DNA of 64,000 nt. Source: Allodiplogaster sudhausi (lineage: Eukaryota; Nematoda; Chromadorea; Rhabditida; Diplogasteridae). How positions within the stretch are numbered: the stretch's first letter is position 1; each line of letters starts with the position of its first letter. The stretch covers positions 2,636,001 to 2,700,000 of the forward strand of contig CALZFC010000045.1 of the NCBI GenBank assembly GCA_945643635.1, written 5' to 3'. The notes under the pieces are model-generated. The model saw only the letters and a program-made list of their open reading frames with translations. It did no database searches and had not been told where the DNA came from. Shown here in pieces: positions 56,019 through 64,000 of this stretch. A program made the translations under genes and the position numbers.

Positions 56019-56075
56019 GAGAAAGAAAGTGAAAAGCCACTGAGCCCCGTCTCGATCGCGCAGTCGACTGGAACG
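55257..56075. other. GA-rich intergenic region upstream of the collagen
   Basis: Contains a (GAGAGAGAGGGGAGG)-type tandem array at about 55456-55545 and GA microsatellites at 55838-55892 and 55977-56015. No supported gene. It is presumably upstream DNA of the collagen gene. Confidence 0.45.
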
Positions 56076-56979
56076 TTAAAATGTGGCTTCCTTTAAGATT
56101 TCGATCGCTTCTTCTAGATCCTCGGCAAGAAAAGTGCAAATTTGGAAGAAGAAAAAGGAATTAAACAAATTTGTTTTGCCAGTACGAATCGTAAGAAGAG
56201 TATATTTTCTGAATATAATATTAATTTATATGCTTACCCAAGTCATTTCGGAGTCGGATTTCATTCCGTTGGAATTCTTATTTCTGTATCAGCTGGAACT
56301 CTTCACTCCACCAACAACTGCCTTAGGTTTTTTTCTCTTTTTCTGCATTCCAGGCTTTTCTAGATCACATTCGCAAGTAGATTCTTCAAAGTCAATTCTA
56401 TGGCCATCGCCAGAGTAGTTGGCGGCGAATTTGAAGTCAGAGATTGCGGCAGCATAACAAAACAACAAACAAGATACTGTATGTATGTACAAATGGACTT
56501 GTTGACAGCAGATCAACAATTAATGACAGGTATGGTGGGGAGCAAAGTATAAACTACTACGGTTGCACAATCCTCTTTGTTCCTTCGTTCAGTTTACTAT
56601 CCTTCTATGTACTAACGTTAATTTCTGGAATAGAGCCATTTTCTTCATACCTTTCCTTTCAAGACTGTTCTTCCTAATTGTTCATGATATATTCTGACAT
56701 TATAAATATATTTTTGTATGACTAGGCAAATGTATGTATTTGCTGTAGCATTTTTACTTGTAGGAAAGAAGAGAAGGAGAAAGTGAGGAACACAGAAGAA
56801 GGGATTTGGTTCGTTTGGGGGTCATGCAATCGACGAAACGAACCAGTTTCAAGGATGAACTGACCAGCTTCGAGCTCACTTACAACTATTTTCCGTCGGA
56901 ACCGAAAATCATGACGACATTGACGTAGATGGAGCTGTCTTAATCTCTTCATCCAATCTCTCGCTTTCTCCCACAATCC

Positions 56980-57019
<40 letters not shown>

Positions 57020-57186
57020 GTGTCTCTCTCTCTCATTCTCTTTTCTCGCTCTATCTCTGTTTCTCTCTCTCTCTCTCTCTCTCTTTCTATGAATGTAGCT
57101 CTTTCGTCCTGTTCTTCCCTGTGTTGAAGGCTGACTATTGCGGAATGCATCGCTTCAATGGTTGAATCTCCCAATGCGGAGTCCAT
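56076..57186 (-). CDS. Possible small gene, exons only partly joined
   Basis: A first exon at about 57186 (MDSALGDSTIEAMHSAIVSL), an exon near 56890-56985 (EKARDWMKRLRQLHLRQCRH..) ending at a GTAAGT donor, an exon near 56300-56450 (AISDFKFAANYSGDGHRIDF and a Lys-rich KKRKKPKAVVGG) and a last one (DLEEAIEILKEATF then TAA at 56076) all look protein-coding in codon content and lie in order. The junction between about 56230 and 56300 is not resolved. No family is recognised. A CT/GA microsatellite at 56982-57090 occupies the first intron. Confidence 0.35.
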
Positions 57187-57189
57187 TCT

Positions 57190-57354
57190 GCTTCACTATA
57201 TGTTCTTTCCATGTTCCTGCATCCTCAATGATAGCTGCTCATCCCCATTTCCTTGAACTTCACAATCAGTCGTTCTCTCGTCTAATATCTGTTTAACGCC
57301 CCCCCCCCGTGTGCTTTGTTGAGACAACGACTAATCCTTGCAATAACTGCTCGC

Positions 57355-57389
<35 letters not shown>

Positions 57390-58146
57390 TCTTTCTCTCT
57401 GTCTCTCTCCCCCTCTCTCTATCTCTCTTTCCTCTCTCAATCTCTCTCTCCCCTCTCTACCCTTCCATTTCTCTTTGACTTTCTATGCTAGCTCTTCAAT
57501 TTTCCAAGTCGTAAATTAGCACCAACGAATGTGAATAAAATGAGGAAGAGAATGAAGAAGCAGCGCGATATTATCCGAACAAAAGAGAAGAAGAAAAGGG
57601 CGTGAACTCTCACCATCGACTAGACGAGGGAATGAGAAAGGCGCCGGATTGGCGCCGGAAGCAATGTTGGTTTTTGGGTGCGTTGATTATCAGTCCGCTG
57701 GAAGAATAGGCGAGGGAGGACTCCGCTCCTTATGCCTCGCAACGTGTCCTCACTGCCCCTTATCACCGCTGTTCTGTTTCCGCCTAGAGAGAAAACGACA
57801 GCCTCGGGCTATTATACTCATTTTTCTCGCGTTAATTTATTCCCATAGAATGAAATGTATGACTTAGCTTAGGATCGTTTGTTATAAACAATTGCCTTAT
57901 CGTATTCATTATCTCATATTGTTCAAGTGTTCCATTAATAAAAAAATATATAGCGAAAGTTTTATCATATTTAATTTGCTCTGCAATAATTTCCTCTAAA
58001 TAAAAAGTTTACTGTTTGCGCGGCGTTCTTCATATAAGATATGCATTTTCCTATCTCATGCAGTCTTTTCTAATTTTTAAGTTGATGATAATCGCCATAT
58101 CAAATATTTGCCCTATATAAATTGTCGTTGAAGTGTGAATTCAAAT

Positions 58147-58181
<35 letters not shown>

Positions 58182-58230
58182 GGTGAGATAGAGAGTGAGA
58201 GTGAGAGTTTCTCATCAATCTGAGGCGCAT
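57190..58230. other. Intergenic, CT microsatellite and C-tract
   Basis: A C10 run at about 57299-57308, a CT microsatellite at about 57356-57465 and a GA microsatellite at 58147-58178. No supported gene. Confidence 0.45.
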
Positions 58231-58240
58231 CTTTGCTAAT

Positions 58241-58390
58241 GCGAGTGGTCAGTCGGCGTCTCTGCAAATGCTACAGCAAAACCACCTGGCTTGGACTTTT
58301 TTCTCGCCTTTCCAAGGATTCTTATCTACATACATACCTCCACCAAGCTTGTTGCACTTCCATCCAGCAAGGCGCGAAAGTGAAACTGAT
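58241..58390 (+). CDS. Possible isolated exon, transcription-factor-like composition
   Basis: After a TGGTCAG acceptor, one frame reads SASLQMLQQNHLAWTFFSPF and later STYIPPPSLLHFHPARRESE, a Gln/Pro/His-rich composition that looks coding, before running into GA repeats. No partner exon, donor or family could be found, so this may be chance. Confidence 0.2.
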
Positions 58391-58519
58391 TCTAATCTCC
58401 GAGCAGGAAAAGAGAGCGAGAGGGAAAGAAGGAAAGAGAGAAAGAAAGAGAGAGAAGTATAGGAGGAGAAAGTTATAAGAAATTAAAAATATGAAGAAAA
58501 AAACTTCGTCTGTTCCATC

Positions 58520-59284
58520 TTCCACCTAGCCTCAGCATGTTTCAGCTTTTCACAGGCAGTGAGAAAACATCGAAATAGTGTTCGCCAGAGAAATAGAAAC
58601 CTTGCACCTTCAACCAGGAAGACTACCGCAGTCTACGCGGAGGGGACTGTCGCGGGGGGGATCGAGAGTAGGAGATAGGGAGAGGAAATGAGACTCTCTT
58701 CCTCTCGCTTTTGCATGCGGTAAAACATCAAGCTTATCTAGGCAGATATCTGCACATGGCATGCGGTTGTTTGCGAAAAAAAAATCCGGGCCAAGAATGT
58801 CTCTTCTTTTCAGTGCACGGAAACAAGACTTATCTTAAGACTAATCTCATCTCATGTAACCACCAGAAGTATTTGTCCTCCACCTTCCGCGTTCCTTACA
58901 AAATTGCCACACATTTAGTAGAAGCATTTTCAGCCTTTACATTGATGTTTTTTGTACTCTTCTACGTATCAACGGAAAATACATATTATTCACATTTGGC
59001 GCATGTCAGATGCTTATGAAACATTTCTCCCTTATAGACAGCAACTGAACTGACGATGTTGTGAGCCACCTCCTCCTCGTTATTCCTCTCTTTCCTAATC
59101 ATTTCTCGTCTATTTTCCTCTTTTTCTCCTCACATAAATTCTAAACTCTGTTTATTATCCTTTTTTGTTCTGTTTCTCTCCGTCTCTCTTTTTTCTTTCT
59201 CTTTCCTTCTCGTTTCTCTCTTCCTCTCGCCCTCTCCTTTTCTCCTTCTCTCTTCATCTCTCTTCATCTCCCTCCCTGCCCTGG
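58520..59284. other. Intergenic stretch, CT-rich at its right end
   Basis: No gene supported. A plus-strand frame at 58711-59019 has no splice signals or family match. Pyrimidine-rich DNA at 59090-59275 precedes the next start codon. Confidence 0.35.
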
Positions 59285-59650
59285 ATGTCGCTGGCTTTCC
59301 GCCAGGCGGCAGCCACGGGGTGGCTTGCGGCGGCGGCTGCCCTCCTGCTGTACGCGCTGCCCGTGCAGCTCTCGCTCCCACTGCTCGTGATCACCCCTCT
59401 TTATCTCTATCTGCCTTGTCTCTCCTCTCTCCGCATGCTCCTTCTCCTCCACCTCTCTCTTCTCCTCATGACGTCATCGTCCCTCTCCGACGCTCTTCCC
59501 ATGCGTGCCCATGACCCCTGGACAGTCGTGCTCTGCAAGATGCGCGGGGTGGACGACGAGCCATACCCGGCGACTTGGGCGCGTCAATGGATCGACGGAG
59601 ACAACTACGGTGATCTATCATTTCTATTATTTATATTCTCCTTTCTCTAA
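59285..59650 (+). CDS. Possible membrane or secreted protein of unknown family
   Basis: An ATG at 59285 opens a frame with a strong hydrophobic N-terminus (GWLAAAAALLLYALPVQLSL), further hydrophobic sequence, and then a polar segment CKMRGVDDEPYPATWARQWI followed by DGDNYG. The frame is open to 59650. The middle (59387-59525) could instead be an intron (GTGATC to GGACAG), but the phases then give a less protein-like second exon. The DGDNYG end abuts a possible GTGATC donor, so later exons may be missing. No family recognised. Confidence 0.35.
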   Translation: MSLAFRQAAATGWLAAAAALLLYALPVQLSLPLLVITPLYLYLPCLSSLRMLLLLHLSLLLMTSSSLSDALPMRAHDPWTVVLCKMRGVDDEPYPATWARQWIDGDNYGDLSFLLFIFSFL

Positions 59651-59699
59651 TCTGTAATTTACATCTCTGTTGCCTTAGTGTTTGAAGCCAATTTTTTGG

Positions 59700-62600
59700 T
59701 TTTTTTTTGTTAGTATTTCTGTCCATACATATGCAAATACAATTTGCTTTGGCATATCCAATAAATAGACGATTTGAGATTCGCTTTCTCGCTTCTTCTG
59801 GACGGTCTCAAATGGAATGTGTAATGAAGCTGTCTCGCTTCTACGCTGTCGTGTGGATGTGGAGAAGGCGAGGGAAAGGACACAACGACTCCTTTTATCA
59901 ACAACTTGGCCTTTCGGCAACAACTAATAACTGGGCAAGGCAAGGGAAAAGCAACCGCTCTATAAGAGCTAAACCAGGCAGACTTGAAGAGCCACCGCTC
60001 TCTGAGCGCCTTCCAAGGCAAACTAAATTATATAATCATAAAAGTCACGAATTGAGAATAAGCTGACGTGTCATAAGAAAATACACCGCTTAATAAACAC
60101 TAGGCATTCTTAGAATGCACAAACACTGGCACTACAACTAGAGTGCACTTACGTGGAATGGGAAGAAAGGAATGAGGTGGGAGGGGTCACCGTGACATCC
60201 CCCTCCTATCGATGCGGGCGTCCTCGACCGCCACGCTTGAGTGTCGCTGACTGCTGATGAGTGGAGAGAGGTTCTGCTTGCTGCTGCCTGGACTTCTGAG
60301 CCTTCAACTTCAAACCATGTTTTCTGAAGGCTTCCAAAACCTTCTCAAGCATCTGCGCGTGCTCTTCCTGCGTCTCCGTGGCAATCAGAATGTCGTCAAT
60401 GTAGACGGCCACCTGATCTCCAAGCAAATCGGCCAAAATTCGCTCCATTAACCGCTGGAATGTGGCTGGTGAAGTACTCAAACCAAAAGGCAGTACATTG
60501 AACTCGTACAGTCCACCCATCGTGCAAAAGGCAGTCTTCTCCTTAGACCCCTCCTCCATTTCTACTTGCCAATACCCCGCCATCAAATCCAGAGTGGTGA
60601 ACCACTTCTTTCCGCTCAGCTTCTGAATTGTCAAATCAATTCGCGGCAGAGGATACGCGTCCTCTCTCACCACCGAGTTCAGTTTCCTATAGTCTACGCA
60701 CAATCTCAATGTTCCGTCCTTCTTCTGCGCTATCACCAAAGGAGAGGCCCAAGGGGAGTTGCTGTCTCTGATTACCCCCCTCCTCTTCATATCAGAAAGC
60801 ATCTCCCGCACTTTCGTCTGCACTCCCAATGGCACTGGCCTTCCTTTCTGCTTAATGGGGCGAGCTTCACCAGTGTCAATCACGTGCTTGACCATGCTCG
60901 TTCTCCCCATTTCTTCTTCTGTCACAGCAAACACTTCCGCGTTCTGCTTTACTACTCGCCTACACTCTTCGTTCTCTATCGCGCCCTGCTTCTCCACAAG
61001 CTGCAAGACTACTTCTGCTCTCTCGCTCGACACTTTCTCTCGCTGCTGTTTCTTCTCGGTCTCTACTTCGCTCTCAATTAGCACAAAATCGGCTTTTCTC
61101 CACTCGCCGACTTTCTCGCCCTTGTTCAGTATCAGCGGAGTCTGCTGCAAGTTCATCACTTGCACCCTCCTTCTACCCGCTGTTCTCTGCATTACTCCTC
61201 CACTCAGTCCATGCAACTCGCTAGAAAGAAAACTGCGCGTTCCATCTGTTGGTGCCTCCAGCATGACATCCTTCTGAGCCAGTGGTCCGATGTACACTCG
61301 TTCGACCACTACTGCTGGCTCTCCCTTTTCCTCTCTCTCTGTCCAGCACCCATCCCACAGCTCAATCGTGTTCTGTCCCAGGAGAACTTGCCACCCGTTC
61401 TCGACAACATACACGCCAACCTTCTTCTCGTTCCCGTTCATTTTCAACTGGACTAATGCTTTCCCCACTACGCGCAATTTGCTCGCCGCCGCGTCCAAGA
61501 GCTCCTCCTTTGTCTCTCGCCACTCTATCTGCGTGCCTGCTTCTTCTACTCGCTTCATGACCCCCTGCGGAATCGTGGTGATCTCCGCTCCCGTGTCAAG
61601 AACAGCATCCGGAATGACGACACCGTTTATCGTCACTTCCGTCTTCTTCAGTGGCCTCCAGAAGACTCCTTCTTCCTCGTCCACTTCTCTCACCTGCTCG
61701 TTCTCTCTCGCACTCTCTTTCCTAGGCACATCTTCTACTTCGCGCATGACATTGCTTGTCGTTCTCGACGGGTTCGTTGTGCACTGCCAGGCCATGTGGC
61801 CACGTCCTCCGCAGCTATAACACTTCACAGGAGGTCTCGTGCTTCCGAGCGCGTTCCCGTTCTCTCTCGGAATACTCGTGATATTCCTCACATCTTGTGT
61901 CGGTTGCGGCCGACTCTCACTCGCACTCGGCACAAAAGGACGCGCTCCGGGGTTGAACTCTCCTCCCGTCCTCTGTCCGCTCTGCCCTTGATGGCTCGTC
62001 TGCTGCTTGTGGCCAAAGCGTGGCCCAAACAGTCTCGGTCCCCTACTCTTCTCTGGCTCTCTGTGTCCCTCTCTCACATTCACAGTATACGGATTTCTAC
62101 TGCTCGCCCCTGCTGCCAACTTCGCGCCTCTCTGCTCTACTATCTCCATTCTACTCGCGTGCTCTTTCACTTTCTCGTACTTCTCTCGCTTGTCTGCTCT
62201 CTCCATCACTTCAATCAGTTCGCGGTAGTGAGTCCACTCTCCCAGCTGCTTCAGCAGCTTCTTCGCCATTATCGGTGCAAGATGCTTCTCAGGCATCTCA
62301 GGGAATGCCCTATCCGCCATCTCTTCAACTCGCATGCAGAATGAACTAACACTCTCGCTACTTCTCTTCGACATCTCCTCCCAATCTCGCATCGCTTCGT
62401 ACTCTTGCATGGTCTGGTCTCCTTTCAACCTCTCTCGCATTTTTACCTTCATCTCTTCATAGGTTGCTACCCGTTTCCGCGCAAAAGAGTTGAAAATCGT
62501 CTCTGCCTCTCTCTCCAAATGGTTCTTCAACAACTGAGTCATCTGCTGATCCGAAGCAATTGGCCTATACTTCATCTCCAATCTGCTCAAGAATGCGTCG

Positions 62601-64000
62601 AACTTCTTCAAGCCCCCTTTCCCATCAAACATTCCTACAGGCGGCATAGCCATTGACAACATTGCACTCGCTTGCTTCTCAACTAGTAATCCCGCGGCAG
62701 AACCCAACATGCTCTCACTTTGACTACTCCCCGCTCTCTCACTTTGACTGCTATACGCTTTCTCCAGTCCATGCGGCACCCCTTCTATACGTCCACCACC
62801 TACTCCTTTGCTCTTTCTCACCCCACCTGGAATGAACAACGAATCGGACTGACATTCAGAAGAATTCGACTCGTTCCTTCTTCTCGTCTCCTTCTCTCCT
62901 GCTCTTCTTCTTCTCTTCTCACTGCCGCTGAAGGCGCTCTCGCCTGGATGCTCCTGGAATGAAAATTGATTGCTGTCTTGCAACTCGATTTTCCTCAACA
63001 TTTCATTCATTTTTGCTTTCATTTCGGTCACTTCAATCATTAACGCATGCTTACTGGCAGAACTACCTTGTAAAGAGACAATTTCATCATTCTTCTCACC
63101 TTCCGGCGGATCCTTGATGACGCCTTCGTCTCTTCTCTCCTCCTCCAGCCACTCCTGCTTCACCTGCAACGAATCGTTTAGCACCTTCTCAACGTTCTGG
63201 CAAATGCTAATCATGGCATGGAAATACTTCTTGCTATCTTCGGTTGCCTGGCTCATCATCAAAATAGCAGTATCACAAATCTGAGCCTTGGTCGGCTTGG
63301 ACCCTTGGCTCCTTGCTCGCTCGAAATATCTCTGCATAGTTTGGCTCACCTGCACATTCTGGAGGAGCACTTCGAGCTCCCTCCTCTTCTCTTCCACTGC
63401 TCTTCTGTTCTTCTCTTCCTCGTGGAGCAAGCCGCGTAGCTCCTTTCTCTTCTTCTCGCTCACTCGCTGCCACTTCTCGGCTTCTTCTATCTGCGCGTCT
63501 GCCTTGCGCTTCTCTTCGTCTTCTCGCCGCCTCTTCTCCATTTCGTCATCTTCTTGATCGAATTCGTTCGTCATCTCTCCTGAACGAATCACACGTCAGA
63601 AATTATGCGCAACGAAAACAAAACACGCTCCGCACACGATACGCGCTTCACAACAACAATCACGCGTCAATTCAATCACCAATAACACGCGCAACACCTT
63701 CAATTCGCCGTGATAAACGCGACACACGCGGCTTAAAATCACTCGGCGTCTCTCAATTCACACCTCGCACACAGCCACTCACACCTCGCGAATCACACCG
63801 CCCTCTTCTCCACACCACACCACGCACACGCTCACACTTCGCACCTGAAAGACCCCCCTCTTTCGATTCAGTCTCTTTCGATTCAGTCCCCCTCCCTTTC
63901 TCTCGACAGGTGCTCTTGCTCTCACAGCACTTTCCAGAAGTCCCCTCACTTCTTTTACGATCACCAGTTGTCGAACACCAGCCACGGACACCAGCTTCTT
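59700..64000 (-). mobile_element. Ty3/gypsy LTR retrotransposon, internally deleted, truncated by the window edge
   Basis: The element reads right to left. Its untranslated leader occupies about 63593-64000, with the single Gag-Pol frame at 60206-63592. After the stop codon comes a polypurine tract (GGAGGGGGA) and then TGTCACGGTGACC at 60197 downward, the start of the 3' LTR. A TATATAA lies near 60031-60040 within it. The left limit of the LTR is not certain; 59700 is an estimate. The 5' LTR must lie mostly beyond 64000, so its match to the 3' LTR and the primer site could not be checked. RNase H and integrase are absent. Confidence 0.75.
60206..63592 (-). CDS. Gag-protease-RT polyprotein of the Ty3/gypsy element
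   Basis: A 1128-codon intact frame. Residues about 1-330 are Glu/Lys-rich coiled coil with low-complexity Arg/Ser spacers. A retrotransposon Gag domain follows at about 330-480. The zinc knuckle CYSCGGRGHMAWQC is at about 590-603, and an aspartic protease with DTGAEITTIP is at about 660. The reverse transcriptase (about 880-1090) shows YPLPRIDLTIQ, TTLDLMAGYWQV, LPFGLSTSPATFQRLM and the catalytic YIDDI. Right after the RT palm (..HGLKLKAQKS) the chain ends with 25 unrelated residues (ATLKRGGRGRPHR and stop). The connection/RNase H and integrase expected in a Ty3/gypsy Pol are missing, most simply by a deletion that fused RT to the very end of Pol. The uninterrupted frame suggests a recent insertion. 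Gag and Pol are in one frame without a shift. Confidence 0.88.
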   Translation of the reverse strand: MIRSGEMTNEFDQEDDEMEKRRREDEEKRKADAQIEEAEKWQRVSEKKRKELRGLLHEEEKNRRAVEEKRRELEVLLQNVQVSQTMQRYFERARSQGSKPTKAQICDTAILMMSQATEDSKKYFHAMISICQNVEKVLNDSLQVKQEWLEEERRDEGVIKDPPEGEKNDEIVSLQGSSASKHALMIEVTEMKAKMNEMLRKIELQDSNQFSFQEHPGESAFSGSEKRRRRAGEKETRRRNESNSSECQSDSLFIPGGVRKSKGVGGGRIEGVPHGLEKAYSSQSERAGSSQSESMLGSAAGLLVEKQASAMLSMAMPPVGMFDGKGGLKKFDAFLSRLEMKYRPIASDQQMTQLLKNHLEREAETIFNSFARKRVATYEEMKVKMRERLKGDQTMQEYEAMRDWEEMSKRSSESVSSFCMRVEEMADRAFPEMPEKHLAPIMAKKLLKQLGEWTHYRELIEVMERADKREKYEKVKEHASRMEIVEQRGAKLAAGASSRNPYTVNVREGHREPEKSRGPRLFGPRFGHKQQTSHQGQSGQRTGGEFNPGARPFVPSASESRPQPTQDVRNITSIPRENGNALGSTRPPVKCYSCGGRGHMAWQCTTNPSRTTSNVMREVEDVPRKESARENEQVREVDEEEGVFWRPLKKTEVTINGVVIPDAVLDTGAEITTIPQGVMKRVEEAGTQIEWRETKEELLDAAASKLRVVGKALVQLKMNGNEKKVGVYVVENGWQVLLGQNTIELWDGCWTEREEKGEPAVVVERVYIGPLAQKDVMLEAPTDGTRSFLSSELHGLSGGVMQRTAGRRRVQVMNLQQTPLILNKGEKVGEWRKADFVLIESEVETEKKQQREKVSSERAEVVLQLVEKQGAIENEECRRVVKQNAEVFAVTEEEMGRTSMVKHVIDTGEARPIKQKGRPVPLGVQTKVREMLSDMKRRGVIRDSNSPWASPLVIAQKKDGTLRLCVDYRKLNSVVREDAYPLPRIDLTIQKLSGKKWFTTLDLMAGYWQVEMEEGSKEKTAFCTMGGLYEFNVLPFGLSTSPATFQRLMERILADLLGDQVAVYIDDILIATETQEEHAQMLEKVLEAFRKHGLKLKAQKSRQQQAEPLSTHQQSATLKRGGRGRPHR

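Noticed and set aside
61160..62349. Plus-strand frames of 100-180 codons opposite the retrotransposon
   Set aside because: Shadows of the Gag-Pol frame, Ser/Leu-rich in the way expected from antisense of Glu/Arg-rich codons.
63593..64000. 5' LTR of the retrotransposon within the window
   Set aside because: The sequence upstream of the Gag start does not repeat the 3' LTR sequence below 60197, so it is treated as leader; the 5' LTR probably lies beyond the window. The primer-binding site could not be assigned.

Overview
This window is nuclear DNA from a nematode. The evidence is a cuticle collagen with the nematode N-terminal membrane segment and cysteine-flanked Gly-X-Y blocks (50.9-55.1 kb), a secreted DB-module protein (44.6-46.1 kb) and an ET-module/Ly6-like GPI-type protein (2.9-3.5 kb). 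Introns are short, often 45-150 bp, and GA/CT microsatellites are very abundant. I cannot name the genus. Gene models below were assembled by hand from exons, splice signals and remembered family sequences. Outer limits are firmer than the internal exon edges.

Layout. 1-1845 is a broken tandem copy of the 3' half of SNX14. 2.9-4.5 kb holds two small genes lying between the copies. 5.3-39.4 kb is a run of housekeeping genes, all on the minus strand, read from right to left: an unrecognised Lys/Glu-rich protein; mitoribosomal protein mL37 (MRPL37); the geranylgeranyltransferase-I beta subunit (PGGT1B), whose third intron carries a whole second gene (a TAF1C-like beta-propeller) on the same strand; the WASH actin nucleation factor (WASHC1); PIG-P; the mitochondrial GTPase NOA1; and sorting nexin SNX14. 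40.7-46.1 kb holds two plus-strand genes, a long coiled-coil protein and the DB-module protein. 46.4-47.5 kb is a minus-strand secreted protein made of HGK repeats, a Ser/Asp tract and fifteen 14-residue repeats. 50.9-55.1 kb is a cuticle collagen joined to a very long Tyr-rich (GYD/YDAP) tail. 56-59.7 kb holds weakly supported exons. 59.7-64 kb is a minus-strand Ty3/gypsy LTR retrotransposon that lacks RNase H and integrase.

Small non-autonomous transposons are clear. There is a TTAA-flanked (piggyBac-like) element whose empty site is preserved in the SNX14 copy, an 88-bp hAT-type element with a perfect 8-bp target duplication touching a splice donor, a 316-bp Merlin-like element with an 8-bp duplication, and a 250-bp TA-flanked Tc1/mariner-type element.

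How the genes relate. PIGP and NOA1 lie only about 100 bp apart, and MRPL37 and PGGT1B about 265 bp apart, both in the same direction, as expected for nematode operons. NOA1 and MRPL37 both serve mitochondrial translation. SNX14 and WASHC1 are endolysosomal membrane-traffic proteins. No prokaryotic-style system, CRISPR array, rRNA or convincing tRNA was seen. The most unusual objects are the collagen-GYD protein, the HGK/PFSD repeat protein, the same-strand nested gene, the triplicated splice acceptor in PGGT1B and the inferred GC-AG introns.
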